The translations under genes were made by a program, and so were the position numbers. Shown here one piece after another: positions 17,631 to 26,114 of a stretch of 64,000 nucleotides of DNA. Every line of letters begins with the position of its first letter. Within the stretch, counting starts at the first letter, position 1. The stretch is from Mucilaginibacter agri. Lineage in GTDB: Bacteria; Bacteroidota; Bacteroidia; Sphingobacteriales; Sphingobacteriaceae. The stretch is taken from positions 620,001 through 684,000 of the forward strand of contig NZ_WWEO01000045.1 of NCBI RefSeq assembly GCF_009928685.1. The letters are read 5' to 3'. Under the pieces are notes generated by a model that did not search any database, was not told where the DNA came from, and saw only the letters and a list, made by a program, of their open reading frames with translations.

Positions 17631-18308
17631 TTAAAGATTTCTTGAAGAGTCAATTTTTCCGTCCAATACATCTATAATGCGCGAGCCGTACTCGGCATTT
17701 TTTTCGCTGTGTGTTACCTGGATAATCGTAACCTTATCTTCTTTATTCAACTTGCGGAAAAGCTCCATAATCTCCTCTCCTTGTTTTGAGTTAAGGTTAC
17801 CGGTAGGCTCATCAGCTAAAATCAATCGGGGTTTGGTGATCAGCGCACGGGCTATACCAACCAATTGTTGCTGTCCACCAGATAACTGTGCCGGAAAAAG
17901 ATCTTTTTTGCCTACGATCTGGAAACGATCCAACATATCGGCCACCAAAGCTTTTCGCTCCGCGCTTTTTATGTTTTGATAAATCAACGGCGTCTCGATG
18001 TTTTCATAAACAGTAAGCTCATCAATGAGATGGTAAGCTTGAAATACAAAACCGATATACTCTTTATACAACGCAGAGCGCGATTTCTCTTTCAGTTGGT
18101 GAACCGCCTCGTTCATGAAATAGTGATAACCTTCAGAAGGCTCATCAAGCATCCCGATAATATTTAGCAAAGTAGATTTTCCCGAACCTGAAGGGCCCAT
18201 AATGGATACAAACTCGCCGGCATCCACATCGAGGTTTACATTGTTGAGCACCGAAATTTTGTTGCCCCCGGCCTGGTAGTATTTAGAGATATTTTTTAAG
18301 GATAACAT
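17631..18308 (-). CDS. ABC transporter ATP-binding protein (MacB/LolD type), second copy
   Basis: Energises FtsX-type permeases. 225 residues from the ATG at 18308; an in-frame TTG lies two codons upstream. Walker A GPSGSGKST, Q-loop GFVFQAYHLIDELTVYEN, signature LSGGQQQLVGIARAL, Walker B LILADEPTGNLNSKQG and H-loop VTHSEKNAEYG are all present. The signature differs from the canonical LSGGQQQRVAIARA by Leu for Arg and Gly for Ala, and NLNS replaces NLDS; the first ATPase at 31111-31788 is canonical. The gene follows one of the three shared promoters, and tolC is 7 bases downstream. Which of the four permeases it serves is not decided by position. Confidence 0.9.
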   Translation of the reverse strand: MLSLKNISKYYQAGGNKISVLNNVNLDVDAGEFVSIMGPSGSGKSTLLNIIGMLDEPSEGYHYFMNEAVHQLKEKSRSALYKEYIGFVFQAYHLIDELTVYENIETPLIYQNIKSAERKALVADMLDRFQIVGKKDLFPAQLSGGQQQLVGIARALITKPRLILADEPTGNLNSKQGEEIMELFRKLNKEDKVTIIQVTHSEKNAEYGSRIIDVLDGKIDSSRNL

Positions 18309-18360
18309 ATACAATATAATTTGTGATCTGTTGTTTTTGGTTGTTTAACCGTACACTAAA

Positions 18361-18469
18361 GTATCAATAACATACCAAACATATAACTAATTGATTATCA
18401 GTGAATTTTTATATAATTTAAATAAGTTACTGTTCGGTAGTGTAACACGGTGCGTACGGTAATGATACA
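18361..18469 (-). promoter_or_regulatory. Shared control region P3: -24-like element plus two 18-bp sites
   Basis: On the minus strand TGGTATG (GG at 18376-18375) lies 67 bp upstream of the ATPase start. Two related 18-bp sites lie upstream: GCGTACGGTAATGATACA at 18452-18469 and CTGTTCGGTAGTGTAACA at 18430-18447 (both read on the plus strand), exactly 22 bp apart. The same arrangement precedes 22214 and 33181. The -12 half of a sigma-54 promoter is weak here. Confidence 0.7.
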
Positions 18470-18505
18470 ATTTTCTGTTAATTGTAGCCTCATTAGTTTG
18501 CATAA

Positions 18506-18541
18506 AAAAAGCAGGCTGAGTATATACTCAGCCTGCTTTTT
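18506..18541 (-). terminator. Strong terminator after the TSGGS-repeat gene
   Basis: GCAGGCTGAGTA pairs with TACTCAGCCTGC (18511-18536) and is flanked by A- and T-runs, so it could act in both directions. It ends the 19598-18564 transcript. Confidence 0.9.
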
Positions 18542-18563
18542 ATTGATAAATATTATAATGCTC

Positions 18564-19598
18564 TTAATTGAAAGATAAGCTCACGCGGCCGCTACCTGCA
18601 TCTGCACGTACAACCGAACCACCTCCGTTAACTGTACCTCTGATATGCTCTTTATCGGTATCGCCGCTAAAATTGCTTAATTCTCCCTTAGAGATGCTGC
18701 TAGCGCGAATATCGAGGTTAAGACCCTGTTTGGCAGGTAAAGCCAAATCAATGTGACCTGCGCTAACATCAAGCTTTACGTATTTACCCACCTGCTTAAA
18801 TTGCGCATGCAGGCTGCCGGCGCTGGTTGAAGCATCAAGACTACCGTTTAAATTAGTGAGATTAATACTGCCACCGCTGGTGCCGGTTATTAATTCACCG
18901 CCGATCTCGTCGCCGTGAATGCTACCGCCGCTTGTGTTGGCTTTAATGCTACCGCTTAGTCGGGTTAGGTTTAACGAGCCACCGCTGGTCTCTAAACGAA
19001 TTGTACCCTGGCAATTATCAGCCGTGATGCTGCCACCGCTGGTCTCCAGATCTATATTATCTTTTGAGTTTGACACATGGATACTGCCGCCGCTGGTTTC
19101 GCCTTTAATAACCCCGGTAAGCTGCTCTACATGAAGGCTACCGCCACTTGTTTGAAATTTCTCGTTACCCTGCAAATTGCTTAACCAAATGCTACCGCCA
19201 CTGGTGTTTAAATCTGTAGCCGATTTCACCGGCACATAAACTTTGAAAGAAATGCTGAGACCGTTGTTGCCCCAATTGAAACTCCTTTTTGTTTTGGCCG
19301 TTGCATGCAATTCGCCATCGTGCACATCTACATCAAGGGTATAGTCTTTTTCAATACGGCTTTTTGCTTCTTCTTTAGTAAGTACATTACCGTTATTGCC
19401 ATTTACATATACTTCAACGCGGGTGTCTTTATCTGTTGTGCCCATTACTTTGATGCTGCCACCAGAAGTATTGACAAAAGATTCCTTAATGTTAAAGCCA
19501 GCTAACGACTTTACTAAAAATGGTTCCTGGTTATCTTTTTGTGCCATAGCCACAGTACTAGCCAGGCAAAGCATTGATAAAATTAGGTTGCTTTTCAT
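18564..19598 (-). CDS. DUF4097 beta-helix protein with TSGGSI repeats
   Basis: A 344-residue exported protein (signal peptide MKSNLILSMLCLASTVAMAQ). Nine copies of a ~16-24-residue unit built on TSGGS(I/L) or TSAGSL are visible: TSGGSIKV, TSGGSIWL, TSGGSLHV, TSGGSIHV, TSGGSITA, TSGGSLNL, TSGGSIHG, TSGGSINL and TSAGSLHA. This is the DUF4097 putative-adhesin fold, expected to be a right-handed beta-helix with one unit per coil. The C-terminal part continues with DVSAGHIDLALPAKQGLNLD and a glycine-rich segment (GTVNGGGSVVRADAGSGRVS). It lies 141 bp downstream of permease 1 and ends in a strong terminator. Role unknown; cargo, scaffold or sensor of the export locus are all possible. Confidence 0.82.
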   Translation of the reverse strand: MKSNLILSMLCLASTVAMAQKDNQEPFLVKSLAGFNIKESFVNTSGGSIKVMGTTDKDTRVEVYVNGNNGNVLTKEEAKSRIEKDYTLDVDVHDGELHATAKTKRSFNWGNNGLSISFKVYVPVKSATDLNTSGGSIWLSNLQGNEKFQTSGGSLHVEQLTGVIKGETSGGSIHVSNSKDNIDLETSGGSITADNCQGTIRLETSGGSLNLTRLSGSIKANTSGGSIHGDEIGGELITGTSGGSINLTNLNGSLDASTSAGSLHAQFKQVGKYVKLDVSAGHIDLALPAKQGLNLDIRASSISKGELSNFSGDTDKEHIRGTVNGGGSVVRADAGSGRVSLSFN

Positions 19599-19739
19599 AT
19601 TGTTTAATTTAGTTATCTATCAGATGCGCTTATTTAATGAAAGGTTGCATCTGATGAAAAATTTATTTTATAATTAGCTATAAATTAATGAAGAGTGAAT
19701 ATTAAATCAAAACTCACTAATTCACTCCCTCGCAACTAA

Positions 19740-22214
19740 TCACTCGCTTCGAAGACTTTTGATCGGATTGGTTAACGCCGCTTTAATAGATTGAAAACTG
19801 ATAGTAACCAACGCAATAACTAACGTAATCCCTGCAGCGAGTGAGAAAACCCACCAGCTTACCGTTGTACGATAAGCAAAATCCTGCAACCATTTATCCA
19901 TAGCGTACCATGCAATAGGGAATGATAATATAGAAGCGATGATTATCAATTTCAGAAAATCTTTAGAGAGCATGGTAACCAGGTTTTCGACAGAGGCACC
20001 CAACACTTTACGGATACCAATCTCTTTGGTGCGGCGTTGTGCTGTATAAATAGCCAAACCCAACAGACCCAAACAGGCGACTGTAAGCGATAAGAACGTA
20101 AATACACTAAACACCTTCCCAATAGTTTGATCTGCTCGGTAAAGGGAATCAAATTCGGCATCGAGGAAAGTATACTCGAACGGATTATCGGGCATAAAGG
20201 ATTTCCATTTGTTTTGGATGCTGCTGATGGTAGCCGCATAATCACCGGGTTTGATTCTTACAGTGATAAAGGAAGTATTTGATCCGTAAGTTTTCGAGGT
20301 TTTGTAAAACAAAGCAAACGGTGCAACCTGATCGTGCAGGGATTCTACGTTAAAATCTTTGACCACACCAACCACTTTAAACTGACGGTTATTTCCTCCC
20401 GGATAGGTCATGGTTTTTCCAATCGGGTTTTTCCAGCCAATCTGTCGCGCCGCCGATTCATTAATCACAACCGATGACGAGTCGGCGAAATCTTTAGAAA
20501 AATTTCTGCCGGCCAGCATTTTCAGTTTTAGCGTAGGTGTAAAAGCTTCGTCAACTATAAAAGATGAAAGCAGAATATTATTCTCACCGCTTTTAACCGC
20601 CCCCTGTTCCAGTTCGGGAATATAGGTATCTGCAAATTTGTTTTGGGTTGGGATGCCTGTAGATACACTGGCGCTGATAACGTCTGGCAAACGCAATAAT
20701 TCCTGGCGAAGGCTCTCTTCACTCTGGCCCAGGCGCTCGGCATTGTTTATGATCAGCACATTTTCTTTAGCGAAACCAAGATCTTTGGTCTGTGTATATC
20801 GAAGCTGTTTGTAGACAATAATGGTGCAAATAATGAGCAGGGTAGACACCGTGAATTGAAAAACTACCAGTGCGTTACGCATCAAAAATCCACTCGAATC
20901 TTTAAATATGCCGCTACCTTTTAATATGCTTACAGGCTTTAACGAAGTCAGAAAAAACGCGGGGTAACTACCTGCTAATAAGCTGGTAATAAGAATCAAC
21001 ACAAGTATTGCTACAAGTGACTTAATGCTAAACAGCAAACTGATGTTGAGTGCTTTTTCTGACAGTTGGTTGAAGGCCGGTAAGGTAAGAGCAACGATAA
21101 CGATGGCAATCACCGCAGCAAACAAACAATATAAAATAGCCTCGGCGATAAACTGACCGATAAGCTGCTTACGAGCCGAACCCAACACTTTACGAATGCC
21201 TACTTCTTTAGCCCTGCGTGCTGCCTGGGCGGTAGATAAGTTCATAAAGTTAATACAGGCCAAAAGGATAATGAATAAGGCAATGGCCGAGAAGATATAC
21301 ACGTATTTGATATCTCCCGGATTAAAATAACGGGTGCCAATATTTGCAGAATGTAAATGTAATTCTGTTATAGGTTGCAATAAAAGGTCTAATTTGCCGC
21401 CTTTCTTTTTAAACTCGGCCCAAGGCTGCCCAATCCGGTTAAATGCGCTAACGGCTTGCTGGTTAACCATGGCCGGGAACTTAGCTTCCAGTTTTTTAAT
21501 GCTGGCAGCATCATTCGGCACGTTATCTTTTAACTTTACGTAGGTACCCATTTGCAACCACACCCAGCTCCAGCTAAAACGTTTAATAGACGGAATACTT
21601 TCGGTAGACTGTAGCACATCAAATTGGAGCGTAGCTTGCGTGGGCAGATCTTTTAAAACCGCTGTTACCACAAACGGCGTAGTATATTCATCAAAGATTA
21701 GCGTTTTACCAATGGGGGAAGAAGAACCGAAATATTTCTTTGCCGCCTTTTCAGTCAGCACAATAGAATTGGTACCTTTTAAGCAGGTTGCAGCATCGCC
21801 TTCTAATAAGGGATAGGTAAGCACTTGCAGAAAATTAGAATCAACAGCAAGCAGGTTCTTTTCCGTTAATGATTGTTTTTGGCCCTGATTTTCAAAATGA
21901 ACTATCTCATTGCCCGGCTTAAATATACGGGCGTAGCTCTCAATCTCGGAGAAATTATCTTTGAGCGCTGCGCCAACCGGAGGCGGCGTATGGCCGAGTG
22001 TGTAAGCCTCGTTGCCCATTTTGCCATCGAGGTTTACACGGTAAATGCGGTCAGCATTTTTAAAGAAACGATCGTAGCTCAATTCATCCTTAACATACAT
22101 CCCGATAAACAATACGCAGGCCAGCCCGATAGCTAAACCACTGATATTGATAATACTGCTTATCTTATTGCGACTAAGGTTTCGCCAGGCTATTTTAAAA
22201 TAATTTTTAATCAT
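19740..22214 (-). CDS. MacB-like ABC permease (two FtsX domains), copy 1
   Basis: An 824-residue inner-membrane permease with the layout MacB-type periplasmic domain, FtsX, periplasmic domain, FtsX. The N-terminal segment (IAWRNLSRNKISSIINISGL and AIGLACVLFIGMYVKDELSY) is followed by a periplasmic domain with ADRIYRVNLDG. FtsX block 1 has MNLSTAQAARRAKEVGIRKV and LGSARKQLIGQF. The C-terminal FtsX block has AIYTAQRRTKEIGIRKVLGA and ends SIKAALTNPIKSLRSE. Such mechanotransmission permeases move substrates from the periplasm outward through TolC. It has its own shared-type promoter (P2) and is followed by the TSGGS-repeat gene. More diverged from the other three than they are among themselves. 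Confidence 0.9.
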   Translation of the reverse strand: MIKNYFKIAWRNLSRNKISSIINISGLAIGLACVLFIGMYVKDELSYDRFFKNADRIYRVNLDGKMGNEAYTLGHTPPPVGAALKDNFSEIESYARIFKPGNEIVHFENQGQKQSLTEKNLLAVDSNFLQVLTYPLLEGDAATCLKGTNSIVLTEKAAKKYFGSSSPIGKTLIFDEYTTPFVVTAVLKDLPTQATLQFDVLQSTESIPSIKRFSWSWVWLQMGTYVKLKDNVPNDAASIKKLEAKFPAMVNQQAVSAFNRIGQPWAEFKKKGGKLDLLLQPITELHLHSANIGTRYFNPGDIKYVYIFSAIALFIILLACINFMNLSTAQAARRAKEVGIRKVLGSARKQLIGQFIAEAILYCLFAAVIAIVIVALTLPAFNQLSEKALNISLLFSIKSLVAILVLILITSLLAGSYPAFFLTSLKPVSILKGSGIFKDSSGFLMRNALVVFQFTVSTLLIICTIIVYKQLRYTQTKDLGFAKENVLIINNAERLGQSEESLRQELLRLPDVISASVSTGIPTQNKFADTYIPELEQGAVKSGENNILLSSFIVDEAFTPTLKLKMLAGRNFSKDFADSSSVVINESAARQIGWKNPIGKTMTYPGGNNRQFKVVGVVKDFNVESLHDQVAPFALFYKTSKTYGSNTSFITVRIKPGDYAATISSIQNKWKSFMPDNPFEYTFLDAEFDSLYRADQTIGKVFSVFTFLSLTVACLGLLGLAIYTAQRRTKEIGIRKVLGASVENLVTMLSKDFLKLIIIASILSFPIAWYAMDKWLQDFAYRTTVSWWVFSLAAGITLVIALVTISFQSIKAALTNPIKSLRSE

Positions 22215-22250
22215 GGGTTTGGTTATTGGGCGTTACGCTTAACCTATTAC

Positions 22251-22359
22251 CTTAAAAATCCATACCACACTTACAAATATCTAATAATTAAACATTTAAC
22301 CACAAACACCCAAACAGAACTGTACGATTGTGCAACATTGAGCGTTCGCTTTCGATACA
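22251..22359 (-). promoter_or_regulatory. Shared control region P2: -24-like element plus two 18-bp sites
   Basis: On the minus strand TGGTATGGATTTTTAAGG (GG at 22266-22265) lies about 50 bp before the permease start. Site 1 GCGTTCGCTTTCGATACA is at 22342-22359 and site 2 CTGTACGATTGTGCAACA at 22320-22337 (plus strand), again 22 bp apart. The GATACA of site 1 begins 88 bp from the GG, as in P3. Confidence 0.72.
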
Positions 22360-22382
22360 CCAATATTTAAATAGCAAGGCAT

Positions 22383-22409
22383 AAAAAAAGCCGCAGTAGA
22401 TGCAGCTTT
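22383..22409 (-). terminator. Terminator after the second DUF4097 gene
   Basis: AAGCTGCA pairs with TGCGGCTT around TCTAC on the minus strand, followed by TTTTT. It separates the long 33181-22432 operon from the next transcription unit. Confidence 0.75.
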
Positions 22410-22431
22410 CCGATATCTTGATAATGTTTTG

Positions 22432-23460
22432 TTAAATAAATTTCACCTTCACTTCGCCTGTTATTGCACGCACTTCTACGGGCACTCCCCCGCCGTACAC
22501 AGCACCACTTAGTTTCTTACCATCATTGCTCCCGGTAAATTTCTTCGGCATATCTCCGGTTATTGTCTTGCCTTCTACATTAAGGTTGAACCCTTCTTTT
22601 GCGGTAAGTGCAATGTTGGCATCCCCACCTGTGGCATTCAATTTAATTGATTTGCAGGCTTTAGATAGTTCCGCGTTGATGGTTCCTGCGGCGGTTGAGG
22701 CTGTTAAATGGCACGACATCCTTTTTAGTGTAATGTCACCGGCCGTCGTAGCAGTATTAAATGTACCGTCAATCTCATCGCTTTCTATATTTCCCGAAGC
22801 CGTGGTAGCGTCAATATTACCTTTTAAGCGACTAAGATTAATACTTCCCTTATCCGTATTGAGCTTAATTTTCCCCTGGCAATTTACGGCGACAACGTTA
22901 CCACTAGTAGTGGCAAGATCTATGTCGGGGCTCGAATTAGAAACATTGATATCCCCTCCTGTTGTCCGCCCTTTAACCACACCCGTAATACGTTCTAAAT
23001 TTACCGCACCCTGGGTAGTAAAGGTTTGGGCACCGTCTAAGTTCACCAAATTAATACTGCCAGTTTTTGATGTTAAATTGCAGGTAACAGAACGCGGTAC
23101 AAATATTTTGAATGAAATACTAAGGGCCTTTTTCCAGTTGCTATCGCCATATTTGCAGCTCGCAGACACAATAAGCTGATGATTTTTCACGATCATGTCT
23201 ATCGCATAATCCTGGTCAACCAATCGTCTCAAATCGGCTTTTGAGGCGGTTGCTTCATTAATGGCATCAACGTAAACTTCAATGCTAGGTTTATCGCTGG
23301 TTCCAATTACTGCTATATTGCCAGCAACAGTTTTAACGGTAACTCCTCGTAAAGATTCCTTTATTTGTTTAAGTATTATCGGCTCATTGGTCCAGTTAAT
23401 CTGGGCAAATGATACACTACATATTAATACAAAAAACAGCGTAAAGGCAGGAATTTTCAT
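22432..23460 (-). CDS. DUF4097 beta-helix protein, degenerate repeats
   Basis: A 342-residue exported protein homologous to the one at 18564-19598. I start at the ATG at 23460, signal peptide MKIPAFTLFFVLICSVSFAQ; the in-frame TTG seven codons upstream is rejected. The same coil rhythm is present but the TSGGS core has drifted: TTGGDINV, TTSGNVVA, TDKGSINL, TASGNIES, TTAGDITL and TAAGTINA. Shared framework segments include the pre-repeat KKALSISFKIFVPRS and the tail KLSGAVYGGGVPVEVRAITG. It is the last gene of the adaptor-ATPase-permease operon. Function unknown, as for its paralogue. Confidence 0.8.
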   Translation of the reverse strand: MKIPAFTLFFVLICSVSFAQINWTNEPIILKQIKESLRGVTVKTVAGNIAVIGTSDKPSIEVYVDAINEATASKADLRRLVDQDYAIDMIVKNHQLIVSASCKYGDSNWKKALSISFKIFVPRSVTCNLTSKTGSINLVNLDGAQTFTTQGAVNLERITGVVKGRTTGGDINVSNSSPDIDLATTSGNVVAVNCQGKIKLNTDKGSINLSRLKGNIDATTASGNIESDEIDGTFNTATTAGDITLKRMSCHLTASTAAGTINAELSKACKSIKLNATGGDANIALTAKEGFNLNVEGKTITGDMPKKFTGSNDGKKLSGAVYGGGVPVEVRAITGEVKVKFI

Positions 23461-23601
23461 ACAACGAGGGGTTTTAGCCAAATATCTGATTTTTTTGATA
23501 CTTCGCAGCCCCGGTTGGTAAATTAGTTAGGAGTTTTGAATTAGTGAATTTGTGGCTACAAAAAATCACTAACTCAAAACTCAATCATTCGCTAACTAAT
23601 T

Positions 23602-26025
23602 TTATTCGCTTCGCAAGCTCTTAACAGGATTAATTAATGCTGCTTTGATTGATTGAAAGCTAATCGTTACGAACGCGATAACAATAGCCCCAACTCCAGC
23701 CAGTGCAATGACCCACCACTGTATGTTTTGGCGATATGCATACCCCTGAAGCCATTGATGCATTGCAAACCAAGCCAGCGGAGCGGCTATAACAATAGAT
23801 ATAAGCACCAGTTTGATGAAATCAAGCGATAGCATAGCTACAATTGATGATACGCCTGCACCCAAAACCTTACGGATACCAATCTCTTTGGTGCGTTGTT
23901 CGGCTGCATAAGCTGCCAACCCAAATAAGCCCAAACAGGCAATAATAATAGCCAGTGAAGTAAAGGATACAAATATTTTACCCATACGTTGTTCGGTGCG
24001 GTAAGTAGCGTCAAAATCTTCATCCATAAATGAGTATTCGAACTGCTGGTTTGGATTGATTGATTTCCATTGTTTTTCTACCCGGGAAACAAAAGCCGGC
24101 ATGTCTGCAGATTTAACGCGTATACTCAATGCACCCCGCTCCTCACCCAGCACCATGGTTAACGACGAAACATTTTCGCGCAAGGTATTAAAGTTAAAAT
24201 CCTTCATGATGCCTATGATGTGATACCCCTTAACATGTTTTGCCTGCTGATCTAAAGGCATATACAAGGTTTTATCTAATGGGTCGGCAAGCCCCAGTTT
24301 TTTAGCAGCAGACTCATTGATGATCATGGCCAATGAATCTGTAAGCATCTGCTTTGAGAAATTTCGCCCTTTGATCATTTTAATATCTAACGTATTAACA
24401 TAATCTTCATCTACATACCACATCTGCGTATTCAATGCGTTCTTAACGTCAAGTGTAGCAGTCTGAAACAACGAATTACTATTGCGGTAATCCATTGTAG
24501 GTGTATAACCGGTTAATGTGGCATTTGCAACTTCGGGCATTTGCTTAATCTCATCTTTAAAAGTTTTTGCCTGGTTGCCTAAAGCATACAGGTTTTTCAC
24601 TACCAGAATGTGGCTACGATTATACCCTAAATCTTTGTTTTGAATGTATTTAAGTTGATTGTAGATTACCAGCGTACCGATAATCAAAAATATTGATATT
24701 GAGAATTGAAACACAACCAGAAAACTTCTCAAAAAGCCTCCTTTAAATCCGGCTGCCAATTTGCCTTTCAGTACTTCAATTGGTTGAAATCCCGACAGAA
24801 AGAATGCAGGATATGACCCAGCCAAACACCCAATTACCAAAATGATGGCAATAACAGCGGGAACAAGCCAAACCAACGACTGCATGGAGATACTTAACTC
24901 TTTACCCGCCATCTGATTAAATATTGGCAATAGCCCCCACGCTATGATCAAAGCAATTATAGTAGACACCATAGTTACCATGATAGATTCGGCCAAAAAC
25001 TGTGCAATAAGATGCTTGCGCGCCGAACCGAGCACTTTGCGTACCCCAACTTCACGCGCGCGGTTTGCCGAGCGTGCCGTGCTTAGGTTCATAAAATTAA
25101 CACAAGCTATAAGGAGTATAAACAGAGCGATAGCTAAAAAGATGTACACGTACCTTATGTTTCCATTTGGGCCTAATTCCGCCTGCATATTAGACTCCAA
25201 GTGTATTCGCTTTAGTGCTATCGTACTTAGTTTAAAGTAACTGCCGGTTTTGGTAAAATCGTCATAACTCATGTGGATCACATTTTGCAATTGAGGATCC
25301 ACGTGTTCTTTTACCATTTTAGGAAACTTGCTCTCCAGTACTTTTACGTCGCTCCCTGGTTTAAGCAGTATATAGGTTTGAAAATTATTATTCAACCAGC
25401 TTGGCTCTTTACTTTCAGCAAGCGTTATCATCGATATAAAAAAATCGGCGTTTATGTGCGATTGCTTTGGTATATCTTTAATAACCCCGGTAATCTTAAA
25501 GTTAACGGTATCGTCTAGCAACAATGTCTTGCCAACTACATTAGTACTATTAAAGTACTTATTAGCCATACGTTCGGTAATTACTACAGCTTTAGGATCT
25601 TTTAACGCCGTATTAGGGTCGCCGCTGAGCATCGGGAATGTAAATACAGAAAACACATCCGGGTCGGCATATATAAAATGGTGTTCCTGTATATCCTGAT
25701 TTCCTTTTTTTACCCTAAAACTTCCATTTTGCCTAAACCTTACGGCTTTTTCTACTTCCGGAAATTCAGCCTGTAAGGCAGCTGCCATCGGGGCCGGGGC
25801 AACAGCATAGCTATTTTCAGAGCCACCGAATTTGATGTCGTTATTGACACGATAGATCCGGTCTGCATTAAGATTATACCTGTCATAGCTCATTTCGTCT
25901 ATCACATAAAATACTATAAGCAGGCAGATGGCCAGGCCGAGAGCCAACCCCAAAACATTAATTAAGGTAAAACCCTTATTTTTCTTCAAGCTGCGAAACG
26001 CAGTTTTAATATAGTTCCTAAACAT
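23602..26025 (-). CDS. MacB-like ABC permease (two FtsX domains), copy 2
   Basis: An 807-residue permease, the same length as copy 3. N-terminal anchor TAFRSLKKNKGFTLINVLGL, periplasmic MacB-type domain (DRIYRVNNDIKFGG, FNMLSG-type core, KYFNSTNVVGKTLLLDD), FtsX block 1 with MNLSTARSANRAREVGVRKV and LGSARKHLIAQFLAESIMV, a second periplasmic domain (DIKMIKGRNFSKQM) and FtsX block 2 with AYAAEQRTKEIGIRKVLGAG, ending SIKAALINPVKSLRSE. The conserved cytoplasmic helix before VRKVLG is the likely ATPase contact. The gene lies 89 bp downstream of copy 3 and 141 bp upstream of the DUF4097 start. Identical length and motif spelling point to tandem duplication with copy 3. Confidence 0.9.
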   Translation of the reverse strand: MFRNYIKTAFRSLKKNKGFTLINVLGLALGLAICLLIVFYVIDEMSYDRYNLNADRIYRVNNDIKFGGSENSYAVAPAPMAAALQAEFPEVEKAVRFRQNGSFRVKKGNQDIQEHHFIYADPDVFSVFTFPMLSGDPNTALKDPKAVVITERMANKYFNSTNVVGKTLLLDDTVNFKITGVIKDIPKQSHINADFFISMITLAESKEPSWLNNNFQTYILLKPGSDVKVLESKFPKMVKEHVDPQLQNVIHMSYDDFTKTGSYFKLSTIALKRIHLESNMQAELGPNGNIRYVYIFLAIALFILLIACVNFMNLSTARSANRAREVGVRKVLGSARKHLIAQFLAESIMVTMVSTIIALIIAWGLLPIFNQMAGKELSISMQSLVWLVPAVIAIILVIGCLAGSYPAFFLSGFQPIEVLKGKLAAGFKGGFLRSFLVVFQFSISIFLIIGTLVIYNQLKYIQNKDLGYNRSHILVVKNLYALGNQAKTFKDEIKQMPEVANATLTGYTPTMDYRNSNSLFQTATLDVKNALNTQMWYVDEDYVNTLDIKMIKGRNFSKQMLTDSLAMIINESAAKKLGLADPLDKTLYMPLDQQAKHVKGYHIIGIMKDFNFNTLRENVSSLTMVLGEERGALSIRVKSADMPAFVSRVEKQWKSINPNQQFEYSFMDEDFDATYRTEQRMGKIFVSFTSLAIIIACLGLFGLAAYAAEQRTKEIGIRKVLGAGVSSIVAMLSLDFIKLVLISIVIAAPLAWFAMHQWLQGYAYRQNIQWWVIALAGVGAIVIAFVTISFQSIKAALINPVKSLRSE

Positions 26026-26114
26026 AATCTTATGGATATTTTGTCTGTGATTATCTGTTGTCGATCGTTATTAGGTAGTCTTTTATCTTTTCCTCCGATT
26101 CTTTGTTATGCGAC

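Noticed and set aside
18919..19134. Plus-strand ORFs rich in Leu/Pro/Ser repeats
   Set aside because: They are antisense shadows of the TSGGS repeat gene.
19621..19653. CAGATGC / GCATCTG inverted repeat upstream of the TSGGS gene as a fourth shared control region
   Set aside because: It has no TGGYATG box and no copy of the 18-bp sites; the 7-bp arms are too short to interpret.
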